A stretch of 44,365 bases of DNA from Candidatus Methanophagaceae archaeon GoMg2 (GTDB taxonomy: Archaea; Halobacteriota; Syntropharchaeia; Alkanophagales; Methanospirareceae). The stretch is from positions 1 to 44,365 of the forward strand of contig QBUM01000249.1 of the NCBI GenBank assembly GCA_013180585.1, in the 5' to 3' direction. Each line of letters begins with the position of its first letter. The first letter of the stretch is position 1. Below the pieces are notes generated by a model. The model searched no databases. It saw nothing but the letters and a program-made list of their open reading frames with translations, and was not told where the DNA came from. Below, in pieces: positions 19,062 through 29,117 of this stretch. Both the position numbers and the translations under genes were made by a program.

Positions 19062-20057
19062 GTGATGATTAAAAACGAAAAAACGTTAGAACGCTGCAAA
19101 TTGGTAAAAGCTCCTGCACTTGCCGGTCCGGGGTACGGGTGCGCTCCTGAGGCACGTCCAATACTGGAGCATATCGAAAGAGGAGTGGTAGTTATAGATA
19201 AACCCGCGGGTCCGACATCGCACGAAGTTGTTGCGTGGGTAAAGGAGATACTGAAATTAAAGAAGGCAGCGCATACGGGGACACTGGACCCGAATGTTAC
19301 AGGCGTACTGCCGGTTCTGCTTGGCGCGACAAGGAAGTTAGCCGATAGTTTCGTTTGGGACAAGGAGTACGTATTCGTGATGAAACTGCATGGCGCGGTT
19401 GATGAAGCAGAGCTGAGAAAGGTAAGTAAAGAATTCGTAGGGAAGATATACCAAAAGCCGCCATTGAAATCCGCTGTTAAGAGAAGGATAAGGGTGAGAA
19501 CCGTGCGGTACATAGAGATAAAGGAGATAGAGGGGACGGACGTGTTGATGAGGGTGGGTTGTGAAGCCGGAACGTACATAAGAATGCTCTGTCACCATAT
19601 CGGGCTCGCATTGGGCGTGGGCGCGCACATGTTACAGTTGAGAAGGACGAAATCATTCCCATTCGATGAGGCTAATATCATGAAACTACAAGACCTGAAG
19701 GATGCGTATGTGCTTTATGAAGGAGGAGATGAGAGCCTTCTCCGCGAACTAATCATGCCGATGGAATATACGCTGGGGCATCTGCCGTGCATAATCGTAA
19801 AAGATACCGCGGTTGATGCGATATGCCACGGCGCGGATCTCGCAGCACCCGGTATTTCAAGGATAGAAGAAGGAATAAATATAGGGGATCGTGTAGTATT
19901 ATATACGCTAAAAGGGGAAGCGGTATGCAGAGGCAAAGCAAAGATGAGCACCGAGAGTATGTTCAGAGCCAAGGAAGGAATATGTGTAGACGCGGAGAAG
20001 GTGTTTATGAAGCCCGGGACATATATGAAAGGTTGGGGTGATAAAGAGACGGGATAG
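19062..20057 (+). CDS. cbf5: Cbf5/TruB-family rRNA/tRNA pseudouridine synthase
   Basis: VVIDKPAGPTSHEVVAWVK, HTGTLDPNVTGVLPVLLG, PUA-like C-terminus. Confidence 0.92.
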   Translation: MMIKNEKTLERCKLVKAPALAGPGYGCAPEARPILEHIERGVVVIDKPAGPTSHEVVAWVKEILKLKKAAHTGTLDPNVTGVLPVLLGATRKLADSFVWDKEYVFVMKLHGAVDEAELRKVSKEFVGKIYQKPPLKSAVKRRIRVRTVRYIEIKEIEGTDVLMRVGCEAGTYIRMLCHHIGLALGVGAHMLQLRRTKSFPFDEANIMKLQDLKDAYVLYEGGDESLLRELIMPMEYTLGHLPCIIVKDTAVDAICHGADLAAPGISRIEEGINIGDRVVLYTLKGEAVCRGKAKMSTESMFRAKEGICVDAEKVFMKPGTYMKGWGDKETG

Positions 20058-20066
20058 AACAAAGGA

Positions 20067-20169
20067 GCCGAGGTGGCTGAGTGGAAAGGCGCAGGCCTGG
20101 AATTTACAGGGCCAAACTGATAGCCTGTGTTCCGAAAGGGACTCAAGGGTTCAAATCCCTTCCTCGGCG
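20067..20169 (+). tRNA. tRNA-Ser (GGA), likely containing an anticodon-loop intron at ~20103-20121
   Basis: GCCGAGG/CCTCGGC acceptor, class II variable arm GTTCC-GAAA-GGGAC, anticodon stem CAGGC/GCCTG enclosing CTGGAA + ~19 nt + A. Confidence 0.82.
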
Positions 20170-20232
20170 AAAAATACTCTTTTTAGATAAAACATATTTC
20201 TTTGGTAAAACAGTTATTAAAAGAAACGCAAA

Positions 20233-20751
20233 ATGAGCGAAGAAGGGGAGAAGGCAGAAGGAGTGGAAGAGGATGAATTCCGGCATATTGTCCGGATTTT
20301 AGACACAGACTTGGATGGTAACAGGCGCGTGGCATATTCGCTCTGTGGGATAAAGGGAATAGGAAGGAGAGTGGCGAGGACAGTAGTCATAACTGCGGGT
20401 ATAGATCCGAATGCGAAGATGGGCTATCTATCAAACAGCGATGTAGAGAAGTTAAAAACAGCAGTTAGCGGTGTAGAGAAACGATTACCTTGGTGGATGC
20501 TGAACAGGAGAAAAGATTTGATTAGTGGTGAGGACAAGCATATAATGGGCTCTGACATGGCGTTGAAGTTCAGGGACGACATAAATTTGTTGCGTAAGAT
20601 ACGGTCTTATCGTGGAATACGACATGAGAGGGGGCTGAGAGTGAGAGGACAAAGGACAAAATCAACAGGACGAAGAGGAATGGTAGTAGGCGTGGTGAGA
20701 AAGAAGATTTTAGCGAAGACAGGCGGAGGTAAGCGAGATGGGGCATCCTAA
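20233..20751 (+). CDS. rps13: 30S ribosomal protein S13 (uS13)
   Basis: FRHIVRILDTDLDGNRRVAYSLCGIKGIGRRVA...YRGIRHERGLRVRGQRTKSTGRRG. Confidence 0.96.
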   Translation: MSEEGEKAEGVEEDEFRHIVRILDTDLDGNRRVAYSLCGIKGIGRRVARTVVITAGIDPNAKMGYLSNSDVEKLKTAVSGVEKRLPWWMLNRRKDLISGEDKHIMGSDMALKFRDDINLLRKIRSYRGIRHERGLRVRGQRTKSTGRRGMVVGVVRKKILAKTGGGKRDGAS

Positions 20752-21292
20752 GAAGAGTAAGAAGACGTACGAACGACCAAGAAGACCCTGGGTGTTGCAA
20801 AGGATAAAAGAGGAGCGGGAGTTAGCAGAGAAATACGGACTAAAGAACAAGCGAGAGATATGGAAAGCAGCGAGCATAATAAAGAAATATCGGCGTGAAA
20901 TAAGAAACATCTTAGCGGAAATAGCAGGTATGAAACCCTCAGAACATACGATAAATAAGGAAGCGGCTATCTTAGCGAGCTTGAAGCGGAAGGGAATGTT
21001 GGGTGAAGGTACGAGTTTGGAGGATGTTCTGGAGTTGGACGTGCAGGATATCATGGAACGGCGGCTTCAGACCTGCGTACATAAAAAGGGGCTGGCGAAT
21101 TCGCCGAAACATGCCAGACAACTCATCGTTCACGGACATATCGCGGTTAATAATAGGCGAGTTACAATTCCATCTTATATAGTGAAGATGGATGATGAAA
21201 GGGGAATTAGCTTTTATGAGCATGCTCCGGCTTCTATTACGTCCATTGGCAGTGAGCAAGGCGAGGGAATAGAAGAGGGCAAGGAGAAATAA
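20738..21292 (+). CDS. rps4: 30S ribosomal protein S4 (uS4)
   Basis: MGHPKKSKKTYERPRRPW...ERRLQTCVHKKGLANSPKHARQLIVHGHIAVNNRRVTIPSYIV; overlaps S13 by 14 bp. Confidence 0.96.
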   Translation: MGHPKKSKKTYERPRRPWVLQRIKEERELAEKYGLKNKREIWKAASIIKKYRREIRNILAEIAGMKPSEHTINKEAAILASLKRKGMLGEGTSLEDVLELDVQDIMERRLQTCVHKKGLANSPKHARQLIVHGHIAVNNRRVTIPSYIVKMDDERGISFYEHAPASITSIGSEQGEGIEEGKEK

Positions 21293-21309
21293 TATAACGA
21301 GGTTAAATA

Positions 21310-21699
21310 ATGGTAGAAGAAAAATGGGTAATTGCACATATCTTCTCTTCTTTTAATAATACTATCATCACGGTTACCGATATGACCGGTGCGGAGACGA
21401 TTGCAAGGGCTTCTGGTGGTATGGTAGCAAAAGCGGACCGTGATGAGAGTTCTCCGTATACTGCGATGCAGATGGCGGCACAACTTGCGGAGAAATTAAA
21501 AGAGCGGGAAATAAGGGGTATTCATGTGAAGGTAAAAGCGGCGTCGGGGCGTAAGTCGAGAACACCCGCACCAGGGGCACAAGCGGCGATTCGGGCTTTT
21601 GCCCGTGCAGGGTTACGAATAGGTAAAATAGAGGACGTGACTCCAGTACCGCATGACGGAACGAAGCGTCCTGGTGGGAAGCGAGGCAGGAGAGTTTAA
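21310..21699 (+). CDS. rps11: 30S ribosomal protein S11 (uS11)
   Basis: [34 protein letters not shown]...[18 protein letters not shown]. Confidence 0.97.
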   Translation: MVEEKWVIAHIFSSFNNTIITVTDMTGAETIARASGGMVAKADRDESSPYTAMQMAAQLAEKLKEREIRGIHVKVKAASGRKSRTPAPGAQAAIRAFARAGLRIGKIEDVTPVPHDGTKRPGGKRGRRV

Positions 21700-21767
21700 G
21701 TAGGGTAAGCGTGCAAAAAGAAGGTGTATAGCAGTTTTTAGTAAAGGTTTTGCGGAGCAAGAAGTGT

Positions 21768-22427
21768 ATGGAAGTAAAAATATTGGAACGCGAGGAGAAT
21801 GAAGTAATAATTGTGCTTTCGGGTGTGAAAGTGCGGTTTGTAAATGCACTGAGGAGGGCAATGATTGCAGAAGTGCCGAAGCTTGCGATTGATGAGGTAA
21901 ACATTTATGAAAACAACTCTTTATTATACGATGAGCAATTGGCGTTGCGTCTTGCGTTGACACCCTTGAAGACGGACGATCTCAGTGCTTATAGTGATGA
22001 AGACCAAATTTCTCTGACTTTGAAAGCGGTGAGTCCAGAAAGAGAGGGATATACAATGGTTTATTCCAAGGAACTCATCTCGTCAGACCCTCATGTAGAA
22101 CCCGCATTTGAGAACATTCCCCTTGTGAAGCTGATTTCTACTGAGAGAGAGATTAGTGGCATGAGAACGGTCGCGCGACAAAGCCTCTCTTTTGAGGCTA
22201 TTGCAAGGCTGGGCAGGGGGAGCGAGCATTCGAAGTGGCAGCCTGTGACCGTGTGTGGCATAAAAAAGATGCAGAATCAAGGTGAGGGGACGAAGGCAGA
22301 TAAGAAGTCGTTATTATTCAGTATTGAGGGCGACGGTTCCGTGCCGGTAGATGAGATAGTAATAGAAGCGGCGAGGATAATGCGAGAGAAATGTGAGATG
22401 GTAGTAAATGAATTGACGAGTCAGTAG
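21768..22427 (+). CDS. rpoD: DNA-directed RNA polymerase subunit D
   Basis: VRFVNALRRAMIAEVPKLAIDEVNIYENNSLLYDEQLALRLALTPLKTD; follows S11. Confidence 0.93.
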   Translation: MEVKILEREENEVIIVLSGVKVRFVNALRRAMIAEVPKLAIDEVNIYENNSLLYDEQLALRLALTPLKTDDLSAYSDEDQISLTLKAVSPEREGYTMVYSKELISSDPHVEPAFENIPLVKLISTEREISGMRTVARQSLSFEAIARLGRGSEHSKWQPVTVCGIKKMQNQGEGTKADKKSLLFSIEGDGSVPVDEIVIEAARIMREKCEMVVNELTSQ

Positions 22428-22459
22428 TTATCAACTAATTACAAGATACCACGTGGAAA

Positions 22460-23140
22460 TTGAAAATAAAAGCGATTATACCGTTTAAGAAGAAAGGCGC
22501 GAAATCGAGATTAGGCTCGTTTTTAAGCGAGAAAGAGCGTGAGGAACTCGCTATACGAATGTTAACGGATGTATTAGTTGCGTTATCAGAATCGGCGATA
22601 GGGAAAATCGAGATAATTACAACATGCACCCGGGACGAGCTAATAGGCGAATTGAGGTTAACGCATCGTGACTTGAAGTCAAAACTGAGTGTAAGGACGG
22701 ATGCAAGAGGCCTGAACGAAATGCTGAACGAACTATTAACAAGAGAAGAAGAGCCAATGCTGATAATAATGGCAGATATTCCGCTGGCAACGCCCGAAAC
22801 TATAAATGAAATTATTCGGCACGAGGAGGATGTAGTAGTGATGCCAGGAAGAAATGGAGGTACAAACGCTCTATTTCTGCGACGACCTCACGATTTCGCC
22901 GTATCTTACTATGGAATTAGCTTTTTGGCGCATATAGAGACTGCGAAGAGGCGTAATTTGAGTTATGCGGTTCATGACTCCTTCTTTATCGGTGTGGATA
23001 TAGACGAGGTAGAAGATCTGATAGAGTTATTGATTCATGGCAGAGGTGCTTCGGTGGAATACCTACGAGAAATTGGCGTTCGACTTCGTGTGGATAAAGC
23101 GGCAAAGGTGAGGGTGAGCGTGGAGCGAACTTCATCTTAG
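22460..23140 (+). CDS. cofC: 2-phospho-L-lactate guanylyltransferase (F420 biosynthesis)
   Basis: TTG start; KAIIPFKKKGAKSRLGSFLSEKEREELAIRML...PMLIIMADIPLATPE. Confidence 0.88.
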   Translation: MKIKAIIPFKKKGAKSRLGSFLSEKEREELAIRMLTDVLVALSESAIGKIEIITTCTRDELIGELRLTHRDLKSKLSVRTDARGLNEMLNELLTREEEPMLIIMADIPLATPETINEIIRHEEDVVVMPGRNGGTNALFLRRPHDFAVSYYGISFLAHIETAKRRNLSYAVHDSFFIGVDIDEVEDLIELLIHGRGASVEYLREIGVRLRVDKAAKVRVSVERTSS

Positions 23141-23338
23141 GCTTCATCCCTGAAGTGTCCGTAACCTCATTCAAAACAAACAGATTTACGAACCCCTATG
23201 TGTGGAGAGTTAATCCAGTATCTCATCAAGCACATATCAAGAAAATAAATCACTGGACACAGATTAACGCTGATTTACGCGGATCAACAATCTCAAACTC
23301 AAATAAATCCGTATCCTTCGTAGAATGTAGTTATACTT

Positions 23339-23453
23339 TATAGAGGCTGTCCCACAATTGATTTTAACCATAAAAATATCGCTTCTTTTGGGGTTTAAAG
23401 CCCTATTTGTCTTTCTTTTTCCGCTATTTTTGGATTGTGGGACAGCCTCTATA
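23339..23453. mobile_element. ~115-bp MITE-like element with perfect 20-bp terminal inverted repeats
   Basis: TATAGAGGCTGTCCCACAAT (23339-23358) and its exact reverse complement ATTGTGGGACAGCCTCTATA (23434-23453). Confidence 0.75.
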
Positions 23454-23500
23454 TAGATTAAAAAATAAAAAAGGAATGAGTTTTTTTCATTGTTTAATAC

Positions 23501-24934
23501 TCATTCCCCTATCTCTATTGTGTACTCAAAGTCTTGTACGTTAATCGGCAGTATCTCCAGTGCCCATTGCCCACCTGTTGCGTTAGTTACCTTGTATGTT
23601 TTGCTGTATTCTGTGTACCTCACGTGATATGGTTCTTCACTTGCGGTATCCCAGGGATAATATGGTTTATAGTCCATACCAACGTTTACTTCTCTTTTCT
23701 TGACCGTTTTTGACGACTCTGGTGTCACTTTTTTGCCGTCTTGATTTGACAGCTCAACATTGAACGAAGGTTCTTCTGCCGCTCTATTGTAGCTACCGTA
23801 TCCGTACTCGCGGGCGGTGACCATGACGCTGAAGGTCTCTCCTTGTCCAACGGTAAAATTATCACTGTATGGCGTTGTGGGTTGTTTCCAGACCTCTATG
23901 TTCATGTTCACTATTTGGCCCCATTCAAGAACAGAGGGGTCGTCTATGTTTAGATTTATTTCAGTCTCGTACCATCCAAATGTATCATCGGGTACATCCA
24001 GAGTAACCGTTACCGTTGCCGTTGAGTTCGCAGGCACATTTGCAGGTGCTTCTATCGTTAGCCAATCATCGGGAATCCTGCCTTCGTTGTATCCATAGGG
24101 AAACGGAACAAATACAGGCCGCTCTATTATCCACTCTTTTCCCCCTCCTATTTCCGGGTTTATTGCAATCGCTTTGTCGCCTATATTTTCAAGCTGTATC
24201 TCATATTCGTAACTCTGTCCTGCCTTTACCCTGTCGCTTATATATTGTGGCCAAAAGTAAATCTTCGGCGGTGTCCAAACGTTTACCGATAAGTCCATAG
24301 CATTCACGTACTTCGGATACGGCTCAGGATAGGGTGCTTGGAACGTATCATCAGTAAATACGATTTGAGCGTTGTAATATCCAATTTCCGCATCGTCTGG
24401 TATATTTATCGTAACGTTGTAGTCTTGCTTAACGCCCGCCGCTATCTCTGCGCTCATTGGCTCAACAGTTATCCAATCTTTTTCAATGCAGTAATCACAA
24501 TATGGCAATGTTTCGATGTGTACCTGCGTGGATACCGACTTGTTTTCATCATGTTTTACTGTTACTGTAAACTCTGTTTTGTCTCCGGGTTTCATCTCAA
24601 ACCGCACGTATCGCGACGAGATTAGCAATCTGGTGTAATTAACATCTATAGGCTCTTCTGGCGGTTCTGGCAGCTTTACAATAGGCTCTATAATAGGTTC
24701 TGGAGTAGGCCTATAGGGCTTTGGGTAGACTTTAGGAGTACCTACTCGTGGATAAATATGTGCTGCACCACCATCTCCTGCTACTCGGGGCTGTCGCATC
24801 GTATCCCAGTGGAATACTCGTGGCTGATCCTTTATTGTTGCCTGTGTGGAAATACCCTGGGTAATGACAGTTCCAACAAGCAGTACCACAAACAAGACCG
24901 CGACTGAAACTACTATCTTCTTTTTCGCTAACAT
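23501..24934 (-). CDS. secreted/cell-surface beta-sandwich protein
   Basis: Signal peptide KKKIVVSVAVLFVVLLVGTVITQG; Pro-rich linker; repeated Ig/NEW3-like segments (KPGDKTEFTVTVKHDENKSVS, VPANSTATVTVTLDVPDDT). Confidence 0.65.
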   Translation of the reverse strand: MLAKKKIVVSVAVLFVVLLVGTVITQGISTQATIKDQPRVFHWDTMRQPRVAGDGGAAHIYPRVGTPKVYPKPYRPTPEPIIEPIVKLPEPPEEPIDVNYTRLLISSRYVRFEMKPGDKTEFTVTVKHDENKSVSTQVHIETLPYCDYCIEKDWITVEPMSAEIAAGVKQDYNVTINIPDDAEIGYYNAQIVFTDDTFQAPYPEPYPKYVNAMDLSVNVWTPPKIYFWPQYISDRVKAGQSYEYEIQLENIGDKAIAINPEIGGGKEWIIERPVFVPFPYGYNEGRIPDDWLTIEAPANVPANSTATVTVTLDVPDDTFGWYETEINLNIDDPSVLEWGQIVNMNIEVWKQPTTPYSDNFTVGQGETFSVMVTAREYGYGSYNRAAEEPSFNVELSNQDGKKVTPESSKTVKKREVNVGMDYKPYYPWDTASEEPYHVRYTEYSKTYKVTNATGGQWALEILPINVQDFEYTIEIGE

Positions 24935-25147
24935 CTCTTCTTTTTTTATTACCTCCTACCACCTGTGTAAGAACAAGGGGGTATATATAGTTGGGGGTGA
25001 TCGTGAGTCGGTTCGTATTAAGTGCGCGCGGTAGTTTCGCTAAACAAACGTTTCTTTTTTACTTCGTATAGCGATTTTTAGCATATCACGTAAAAAACAG
25101 TAACTTTTATTACTTCGGGCTTATCTTCTTCATTGAGGTAAAAGAAA

Positions 25148-26047
25148 ATGGAATTAGAAGGAGTAGAGATAGAGGATACATTTGCAGAGGCGTTTCCGAT
25201 AAAGGTTGCGCGTGTATTGATAACGGCGGTGAATGAGAAATGGGCGCTTGAAGCGGCGAAGGAGATGACGGGTTTCGGCACGTCAGTTATAATGTGCCCT
25301 GCGGAGGCGGGAATAGATAAAATAGCAGCCAGTGGTGAGACCCCGGACGGAAGGCCCGGTGTTTATGTAATGGTTTGCACGTTTGGCTATAAAGCGATGG
25401 ACGAGCAATTGCTTGCAAGGATAGGACAATGCGTCCTTACCAGTCCAACAGCGGCGGTATTTAATGCTCTGGAGAACGGCGAGAAGGAGTTCAACATAGG
25501 CTTCAAGTTAAAATTCTTTGGCGATGGATTTGAATCCGAGGAGGAACTTGGCGGTAGAGAGGTGGCGAGAGTACCGATAATGGGTGGCGACTTCGTGATA
25601 GAGAAGAACCTGAGCGCAAAACCTGGCGTTGCCGGTGGTAATATCTTTATCCTTGCGAAGGACCAGATGTCCGCGTTGACAGCGGCTGAAGATGCTGTTT
25701 CTGCCATCAGGCAGGTAGAAGGCACGATAACGCCGTTCACGGGTGGCGTAGTCGCATCGGGCTCGAAACCCAGCTCAAACAAATACAAGTTCATGCACGC
25801 TACGATAAATGAGAAGTACTGCCCCACGCTAAAGGACAAAATAGAAGACTCAGAACTGCCCGCGGATGTAAACGGTATCTTTGAGCTTGTGATAAACGGG
25901 GTTAGCGAAGAAGCGGTTAAAGAAGGGATGAAAGCAGGGATAAAAGCGGCGGTGAAGGCTCCGGGCGTGGTAAAGATAACGGCAGGGAACTTCGGCGGTA
26001 CCCTTGGTAAGTACCATCTCCAGCTTAAGGATGTGTTGGGGTTATAA
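25148..26047 (+). CDS. ftr: formylmethanofuran--tetrahydromethanopterin N-formyltransferase
   Basis: EIEDTFAEAFPIKVARVLITAVNEKWALEAAKEMTGFGTSVIMCPAEAGID...NFGGTLGKYHLQLKDVL. Confidence 0.96.
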   Translation: MELEGVEIEDTFAEAFPIKVARVLITAVNEKWALEAAKEMTGFGTSVIMCPAEAGIDKIAASGETPDGRPGVYVMVCTFGYKAMDEQLLARIGQCVLTSPTAAVFNALENGEKEFNIGFKLKFFGDGFESEEELGGREVARVPIMGGDFVIEKNLSAKPGVAGGNIFILAKDQMSALTAAEDAVSAIRQVEGTITPFTGGVVASGSKPSSNKYKFMHATINEKYCPTLKDKIEDSELPADVNGIFELVINGVSEEAVKEGMKAGIKAAVKAPGVVKITAGNFGGTLGKYHLQLKDVLGL

Positions 26048-26161
26048 CCGAATCAACCTTCGATAAGGAGAGGATTAAACGCACATACAGGGCTAAATCC
26101 TCTTCCTCTATTTTTCGGATGCAGTTTTTATATTTCTCATGTCTTGGGTAAAAGATATACA

Positions 26162-26797
26162 ATGGATCGGTTCACACATGTGAATTTAGGAAAAGCATTA
26201 TTATTAAAAAGTGGTCTTAACACGGAACTTAGTGATTGGGCAAACGCTCCAGATCACGATTCCGAATTTTTACACCGCTATTGGTACCATAGATTTAGTG
26301 TTCTCGATAAAATCGTTCGGGTTGGACAAGAGCATGGTTTAAGAAAAGGTGATAAAACCGCCATTGCTTTATGTGTTATTTCACATTTCTGGAATGATAT
26401 TTTTAATGCACCGATATGGTGTTTTGGTTTTCCTTTTGCTGCATATTATGTTGAAATCGTCAAAGCAGAAGAGTATGACATTGCGGAGCTCAAAAAAGAT
26501 ATGAACGCTTTAAGCTTCCCGGATGTAGCAAATGCAACAATTAAAAAATATTTTGAAAAGTCAACTAAGTTGTTTAACGAGGATCTTAACGGATACAGCG
26601 CCGCTGAATTAATTTATGGCTTTGTTTCCCTAACTGCTAATGCTCGTATCTTATTTAAAAAAGGAGGTAAGGCGAAAGCATTAAAATTCGTTTCAAAATT
26701 CACGGGCAAAACTATACCAGAAGTGGATTTAGCGGATTTTTTCGAGTTCCAGAATAAATACGCAAAGATAATAATAGATGCAGCTAAACAGATTTGA
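26162..26797 (+). CDS. hypothetical protein with His-rich motifs
   Basis: APDHDSEFLHRYWYHR...ISHFWNDIFNAP could be a metal-dependent hydrolase; family not recognised. Confidence 0.45.
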   Translation: MDRFTHVNLGKALLLKSGLNTELSDWANAPDHDSEFLHRYWYHRFSVLDKIVRVGQEHGLRKGDKTAIALCVISHFWNDIFNAPIWCFGFPFAAYYVEIVKAEEYDIAELKKDMNALSFPDVANATIKKYFEKSTKLFNEDLNGYSAAELIYGFVSLTANARILFKKGGKAKALKFVSKFTGKTIPEVDLADFFEFQNKYAKIIIDAAKQI

Positions 26798-26844
26798 TAA
26801 CGTTGCGTGCTTTCGCTAACATTGGTGTGGAATAAGTTAGAAGG

Positions 26845-27594
26845 ATGGAAACCGAAATTATAAAGGAGAAACTTGCGGAATTAGAAGACCGGATAGGACA
26901 TCGGTTCAAGAACATAGCGCTTCTGGAAGAGGCAATAACCACGAGTTCGTATGCCGCCAGTTCTTTAAATTATCAAAGACTTGAATTCCTTGGGGACCGT
27001 GTAGTTAGTCTAATATTGGCAGAGAAACTTATCACTTCAGAATTTCTTGACGAAGGGGAAATGACTTTTTTGAAGTCAGAACTTGAAAAGAACAAGCAGT
27101 TGGCGGATTTTGGTGAGAAGATTGGTCTAAGAAACTATATCCGAGCGGGCGAGCAGAGAGAGCAGATAAGCAAAAAAGTTATCGCAGATGTATTCGAAGC
27201 TATTTGCGGGGCGATATATCGGGATACTGAGGAAACAGTCCGGCTAAAAGAAGTGGAGAGATTCTTACAGAAATTTAACATTTCAGAGCGGATAAAAGAT
27301 GAAATGCGTACTACGAGCGACTTCCTCCCGATTAGAAACCAGTTTGAGAATAAGTTCCGTGAAATAAACCGTTGCAACCCTGAAATAGAATTTCAGTACA
27401 GTTCAGAGGGTGAGGCGCACCAGAAACGCTGGCGGATAGATAAATGTTCGATTAAGGATAATAACACTGGTGAATATGCCACCCTAAAAGATGTTAAAAA
27501 CGATAAATGGTTCGATAGTAAGAAGGATGCCCAAATGGATGCAATTACGCAGGCGTATAGATATATGGAAGAAAAGGAGTGGAAATTGTGTTAA
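26845..27594 (+). CDS. rnc: ribonuclease III with C-terminal dsRNA-binding domain
   Basis: Signature RLEFLGDRVVSLILAEKL, second motif KKVIADVFEAICGAIYRD, dsRBD-like SSEGEAHQKRW...SKKDAQMDAITQAYRYM. Confidence 0.88.
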   Translation: METEIIKEKLAELEDRIGHRFKNIALLEEAITTSSYAASSLNYQRLEFLGDRVVSLILAEKLITSEFLDEGEMTFLKSELEKNKQLADFGEKIGLRNYIRAGEQREQISKKVIADVFEAICGAIYRDTEETVRLKEVERFLQKFNISERIKDEMRTTSDFLPIRNQFENKFREINRCNPEIEFQYSSEGEAHQKRWRIDKCSIKDNNTGEYATLKDVKNDKWFDSKKDAQMDAITQAYRYMEEKEWKLC

Positions 27595-27825
27595 GTTTTT
27601 TTAAAACACTGTTAAAAAAGTGTTTACGAACTTTCTTTTCTGGCACTGCCGAATTTTCCTGTGAAATCACTATATCCTCAAGTTTTGCCGCAGAGTGCGC
27701 GTAGAACGCAGAGGCATCAGAAAACCCAAACGTGGATTTGCTTAAACTCAGCGCTCTCGATGATCTCCGCGGTGATAAATAACTGGGTTTTTAGACTGAC
27801 TGTGCCTCTTTCCTAAATAAAGGTC

Positions 27826-29061
27826 TTATGCGAACATTACCCCCATCTCCTTCATATTCACGTAATTTCTATGCTCATCACCCATCATCTTCTTTATTGC
27901 TACATCAAAATCATCCATTCCTATCGCTTTCTTGTCCTTTTTTACCGCCATCATTCCCGCTTCGGTTGCTATTGCTTTTATGTCCGCACCGGTGGCATTT
28001 TCTGAAAGTGCCGCTAAAAGATCAAAATCTACGTCCTTCCTCAGTTTCATCTTTGATGTGTGTATCTTAAATATCTCCATCCTTGCGTCAATATCGGGTA
28101 GCGGTGTTTCTATGATGCGATCGAATCTCCCGGGGCGGAGTAAAGCGGGGTCGAGAATATCCGGGCGGTTCGTAGCCCCTATTATTCGAACGTTTCCCCG
28201 TGTATTGAAGCCATCTATCTCGGCTAAAAGTTGCAGCATCGTCCGTTGCACTTCTCGCTCTCCTGAAGTGCCATCCTCCACCCTACGAGCCGCAACCGCA
28301 TCCAGCTCGTCAATGAACAATATGGAAGGTGCCTTCTCTTTAGCCAGTGCAAATAACTCCCTCACTATCCTCGCACCTTCTCCTATGTATTTCTGCACTA
28401 ATTCTGAGCCGACAATTCGTATAAATGTAGCAGATGTACGTTTTGCAACTGCCTTTGCAAGCAATGTCTTTCCCGTGCCCGGCAACCCGGTCAAAAGAAC
28501 GCCTTTTGGTGGCTCCACGCCTACGCGCTCAAACCTCTCCGGCGCTGTCAGTGGCAACTCAACTACTTCCCTTATCGCCTCTATCTGCTCACTTAATCCT
28601 CCTATCATGCTATAATCAACATCCGGAGATTCTATCACTTCCATACCATGCACGGAAGGATCTTTTGCTGATGGTAGCACGCTTACCACAGCCAGCGATT
28701 GTTGATTCAGCCCAACCTGAGCACCCGGAACGGCTTCTGCTGCATCTATAAACTGCGAATACGTCACAACGAATTTAGGTCCCGTACTGCTCCGTACCAG
28801 CATCCTTTTATCATCTATTTTGTTTACAACCGTCCCAACGATCAACGGAGGGTTCCGCAACTTCTCCAGTTCCGACTTTAACTTCCTTAATTCCCGCTCG
28901 TATCGGACTCGCATATCCTGATGATATCGCCATTCTCGCTCTATCTTCCCAAGCTTTTCCTTAAGCAGGAGGTTTGTATCTTCCAACTGCTTCATCTTGT
29001 CCTGCATAAATCTTGAATAATCATCGCCATACGATACACTTCCACCGCTGCTCGATTTCAT
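27826..29061 (-). CDS. pan: proteasome-activating nucleotidase
   Basis: Coiled-coil N-terminus, OB segment, [23 protein letters not shown], Walker [13 protein letters not shown], Walker [15 protein letters not shown]. Confidence 0.95.
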   Translation of the reverse strand: MKSSSGGSVSYGDDYSRFMQDKMKQLEDTNLLLKEKLGKIEREWRYHQDMRVRYERELRKLKSELEKLRNPPLIVGTVVNKIDDKRMLVRSSTGPKFVVTYSQFIDAAEAVPGAQVGLNQQSLAVVSVLPSAKDPSVHGMEVIESPDVDYSMIGGLSEQIEAIREVVELPLTAPERFERVGVEPPKGVLLTGLPGTGKTLLAKAVAKRTSATFIRIVGSELVQKYIGEGARIVRELFALAKEKAPSILFIDELDAVAARRVEDGTSGEREVQRTMLQLLAEIDGFNTRGNVRIIGATNRPDILDPALLRPGRFDRIIETPLPDIDARMEIFKIHTSKMKLRKDVDFDLLAALSENATGADIKAIATEAGMMAVKKDKKAIGMDDFDVAIKKMMGDEHRNYVNMKEMGVMFA

Positions 29062-29117
29062 TTTACCACCATTACTTATTCCTTCTACTTCTTATATATA
29101 AAAGGACAGGAACGAAA

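Noticed and set aside
27932-28615. 227-aa ORF antisense to pan
   Set aside because: Shadow of the AAA+ coding strand.
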